This document shows positions 6,110-7,698 of a DNA stretch of 7,698 nt, piece by piece. The DNA lies in contig NZ_DKLM01000012.1 in the NCBI RefSeq assembly GCF_002455975.1, positions 1-7,698 on the forward strand, in the 5' to 3' direction. The position numbers were made by a program, and so were the translations under genes. The notes beneath the pieces are model-generated. The model had not been told where the DNA came from. It saw only the letters and a program-made list of their open reading frames with translations, and did no database searches. Position 1 is the stretch's first letter, and every line of letters begins with the position of its first letter. This DNA is from Clostridium sp. UBA6640 (GTDB lineage: Bacteria; Bacillota; Clostridia; Clostridiales; Clostridiaceae).

Positions 6110-7336
6110 TTGAACAAATTAAAGATTACTTTATGCTCACTTTTTGCAGGAGCATTGTTTTATTCAGTAATACCTGCTTCTCAAGCTTATGCTTGGGATA
6201 GTAAGAAGGATCCCAATGTATTAGATACCCATAAAATGATTGCAGAGCAATCTGTAAAATGTGTCACTAATGATTCTATATCAGTTGAAAATATAAAATT
6301 TAAAGAAAATTTAGATATTCTTATGGAAAATTTAACAATTTATAAAAATGGTTCTGTTGCTCCTGATTTTGGTGATTTAGGTAAGGATAGAGACTATGCA
6401 TTATACCAGGATCATTTTTATGACCCAGATGAGGATACAAATTTCACTTCAAACTTTCCATATCCTTTTTATACAATACATGATACTGCAGAATCACAAG
6501 TAAGAAATTATTTTAGTCAAGCAGTTGCTAAATGGAAAGATGGCAATTATGAAGGAGCTTCTTATGATTTAGGTAAAGCTATGCATTATTTATCTGATAT
6601 AGCTGAACCTCATCATGCTTCAAATGTAACAGCTGGAATAAATTCTCCTCATGTTCCTTTTGAATCCTATGCTGAAAAAGTAAAAGAAGATTATAAAATA
6701 GATACTTTAGGATATTCGACCTCCGAAGGCGAATATGCGCTAAGTTTAAATTATGAATACTTTACTGATTTCATAACAGCTCAATCTCAAAAATATGGAA
6801 AGATATCTAAAGACTTATATTATAGTCATGCTAAAATGAGCAACTCATGGGAAGATTGGAAATATGCAGTTAAAGAATCATTAACAAATTCCCAAATAAA
6901 CGGGGCAAGTTTAATATATAATTTTTTAAATGAAGTTTCTACTGACAAAAAGGTAGACATGCCTTCTGAAATAGGTAGATTTCATGTTGTAATTAGTACT
7001 GCAGATGAAAAATATGCTGGAACAGATGACTATGTATACTTTGGAATGGAATTAAATGATGGTAGGAAATTCGAGTTTAACTGTGATGTTGCTGGAGATG
7101 ATTTTGAGCAAAGTTATAAAACAGCTTATCAATTCAATATACAAACAGAAGATTCCTTCAACTTATCTCAAGTAAAAAATGTATGGATTCGTAAAGCAAA
7201 ATATCTAGGTGATGATTGGAAGGTAAAAGATTTAGAAGTTTATGTAAAAGGAAATAGAGTGTTAAGTAAAAATATCAATGAATGGTTATCTGGTAATTCT
7301 ACCTACAATATACCTGTTGATGGATTATGGAATTAA
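6110..7336 (+). CDS. plc: Secreted zinc-dependent phospholipase C, alpha-toxin family
   Basis: This 408-residue precursor closely resembles C. perfringens alpha-toxin. A Sec signal peptide covers residues 1-28 and ends AYA, so the mature enzyme starts with W29, as zinc phospholipases C do. All nine zinc ligands are present: W29, H41, D86, H102, H159, D163, H169, H181 and E185, with the motif AMHYLSDIAEPHHASN. The catalytic helical domain reaches about residue 278. A C-terminal PLAT/C2-like domain (about 288-400) keeps the calcium and membrane-binding segment AGTDDYVYFG and ends INEWLSGNSTYNI, almost as in alpha-toxin, plus a short extra tail PVDGLWN. It should hydrolyse phosphatidylcholine and perhaps sphingomyelin in host membranes. 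The start codon is TTG; no ATG in frame precedes the signal peptide and a stop lies at 6077. In the C-terminal loop KYLGDD, the alpha-toxin Phe334 position is Asp (D368) and the loop is slightly shorter, so haemolytic strength may differ. Confidence 0.96.
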   Translation: MNKLKITLCSLFAGALFYSVIPASQAYAWDSKKDPNVLDTHKMIAEQSVKCVTNDSISVENIKFKENLDILMENLTIYKNGSVAPDFGDLGKDRDYALYQDHFYDPDEDTNFTSNFPYPFYTIHDTAESQVRNYFSQAVAKWKDGNYEGASYDLGKAMHYLSDIAEPHHASNVTAGINSPHVPFESYAEKVKEDYKIDTLGYSTSEGEYALSLNYEYFTDFITAQSQKYGKISKDLYYSHAKMSNSWEDWKYAVKESLTNSQINGASLIYNFLNEVSTDKKVDMPSEIGRFHVVISTADEKYAGTDDYVYFGMELNDGRKFEFNCDVAGDDFEQSYKTAYQFNIQTEDSFNLSQVKNVWIRKAKYLGDDWKVKDLEVYVKGNRVLSKNINEWLSGNSTYNIPVDGLWN

Positions 7337-7373
7337 TTGAGATAATAATTATTTTGTAATATTGTTTAGAATT

Positions 7374-7412
7374 AGGCTATTGGACATTCTCCAATAGTCT
7401 TTTCTTCTATTT
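7374..7412 (+). terminator. Rho-independent terminator of the phospholipase C gene
   Basis: AGGCTATTGGA (7374-7384) pairs with TCCAATAGTCT (7390-7400) through 11 pairs including one G-U, with a five-base loop. TTTTCTTCTATTT follows. It begins 38 bases after the plc stop codon. Confidence 0.88.
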
Positions 7413-7454
7413 ACTTATATTTAATCCTTAAACATAATCTATATACCTTAAACT

Positions 7455-7698
7455 AAAATTTTACTGTAAGCTTTCTTCAGATTCCACCTCACGGCGAACA
7501 CCCTTTTCCTCGGCTGACAGTTCCTACTGCCAAGCCTGTAGTGGACTTTCACCACCAAGTTGTTTCTCATGCGCGGTATTAAACAATATTCTAATTATAT
7601 TGCTTATCTCCATAATACTAGTATAAGCTCACTAATTCTTCATCCGAACTATACTGCACCTCAGGGGAACCCTAACGGGCTTCACTACTGTTCCCCAG
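7455..7698 (-). mobile_element. Second group II intron, 5' domain I region, truncated or decayed towards the phospholipase gene
   Basis: On the minus strand, 7555-7470 carries a clear domain I core: GGTGGTGAAAGTCCAC, then GCAGTAGGAACTGTCAGCC, AAGGGTGTTCGCCGTGAGG and TGGAATCTGAAGAAAGC. The order and wording match class C-like group II introns. After AAAGC (7470) the similarity fades within about 20 bases and AT-rich DNA follows, so the rest of the ribozyme and any reverse transcriptase are missing. Upstream (7577-7698), instead of a simple GUGYG end, there are stacked hairpins: CAATAT/ATATTG, TATTA/TAATA, AGTATA/TATACT and GGGGAAC/GTTCCCC. I infer a long insertion in the first stem with the true 5' end beyond the right edge. 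It is clearly a different intron from the one at the left edge. Confidence 0.7.

Noticed and set aside
7664..7696. GGGGAAC/GTTCCCC hairpin as a terminator
   Set aside because: The 19-base loop and lack of a T-run on either side argue against a terminator; it fits better as part of the structured intron region.
7464..7698. Ribosomal RNA or tRNA fragment, because the right end is suddenly richer in G+C
   Set aside because: There is no tRNA cloverleaf or recognisable rRNA core. The GGTGAAAGTCC and TGGAATCTGAAG blocks fit group II domain I much better.
7577..7698. HNH- or IscB-associated (HEARO/omega) RNA
   Set aside because: The stacked hairpins invited this idea, but the adjoining sequence has intron domain I motifs and no nuclease gene is in the window. 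I could not support it from the sequence.
1..7698. CRISPR array or tandem repeat tract
   Set aside because: No regularly spaced direct repeats were seen anywhere in the window.

Overview
The window is AT-rich, low-GC Gram-positive DNA. It has strong purine-rich Shine-Dalgarno sites, an alpha-toxin-type zinc phospholipase C, a clostridial-length CstA and PepF, and group II intron sequence at both ends. All of this points to Clostridium sensu stricto. I cannot name the species from the sequence alone.

Layout. Positions 1-78 (minus strand) are the 5' end of a class C group II intron that runs off the left edge. It sits directly behind a terminator hairpin (84-113). That hairpin closes a two-gene minus-strand operon: an unrecognised soluble protein (1736-2245), then a CstA-type carbon starvation/peptide or pyruvate transporter (119-1723), apparently translationally coupled. 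A 190-200 bp MITE-like inverted-repeat element (2281-2481) lies just upstream of this operon and seems to supply the -35 hexamer of its promoter. Next, on the minus strand, come a small orphan protein resembling a type I restriction HsdS recognition half-domain (2661-3128) and the oligoendopeptidase F gene pepF (3371-5170). Each has its own rho-independent terminator.

A 939-bp gene-free gap (5171-6109) separates pepF from the divergent plus-strand phospholipase C gene (6110-7336). The gap holds helically phased A/T-tracts, two perfect 12-bp palindromes, candidate promoters, and a hairpin next to the phospholipase Shine-Dalgarno site. The phospholipase starts at TTG, has a Sec signal peptide, keeps all nine zinc ligands of C. 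perfringens alpha-toxin, and is followed by a strong terminator. From about 7455 to the right edge lies a second, different group II intron 5' region on the minus strand. It appears cut off or decayed where its domain I should continue towards the phospholipase gene.

Functionally, CstA and PepF both fit peptide and amino-acid use, and the phospholipase is a secreted membrane-damaging enzyme. These are separate transcription units and I see no single multi-gene system. The most interesting points are the intron inserted behind a terminator, the promoter-supplying MITE, the orphan specificity-like protein, and the elaborate regulatory gap in front of the toxin gene.
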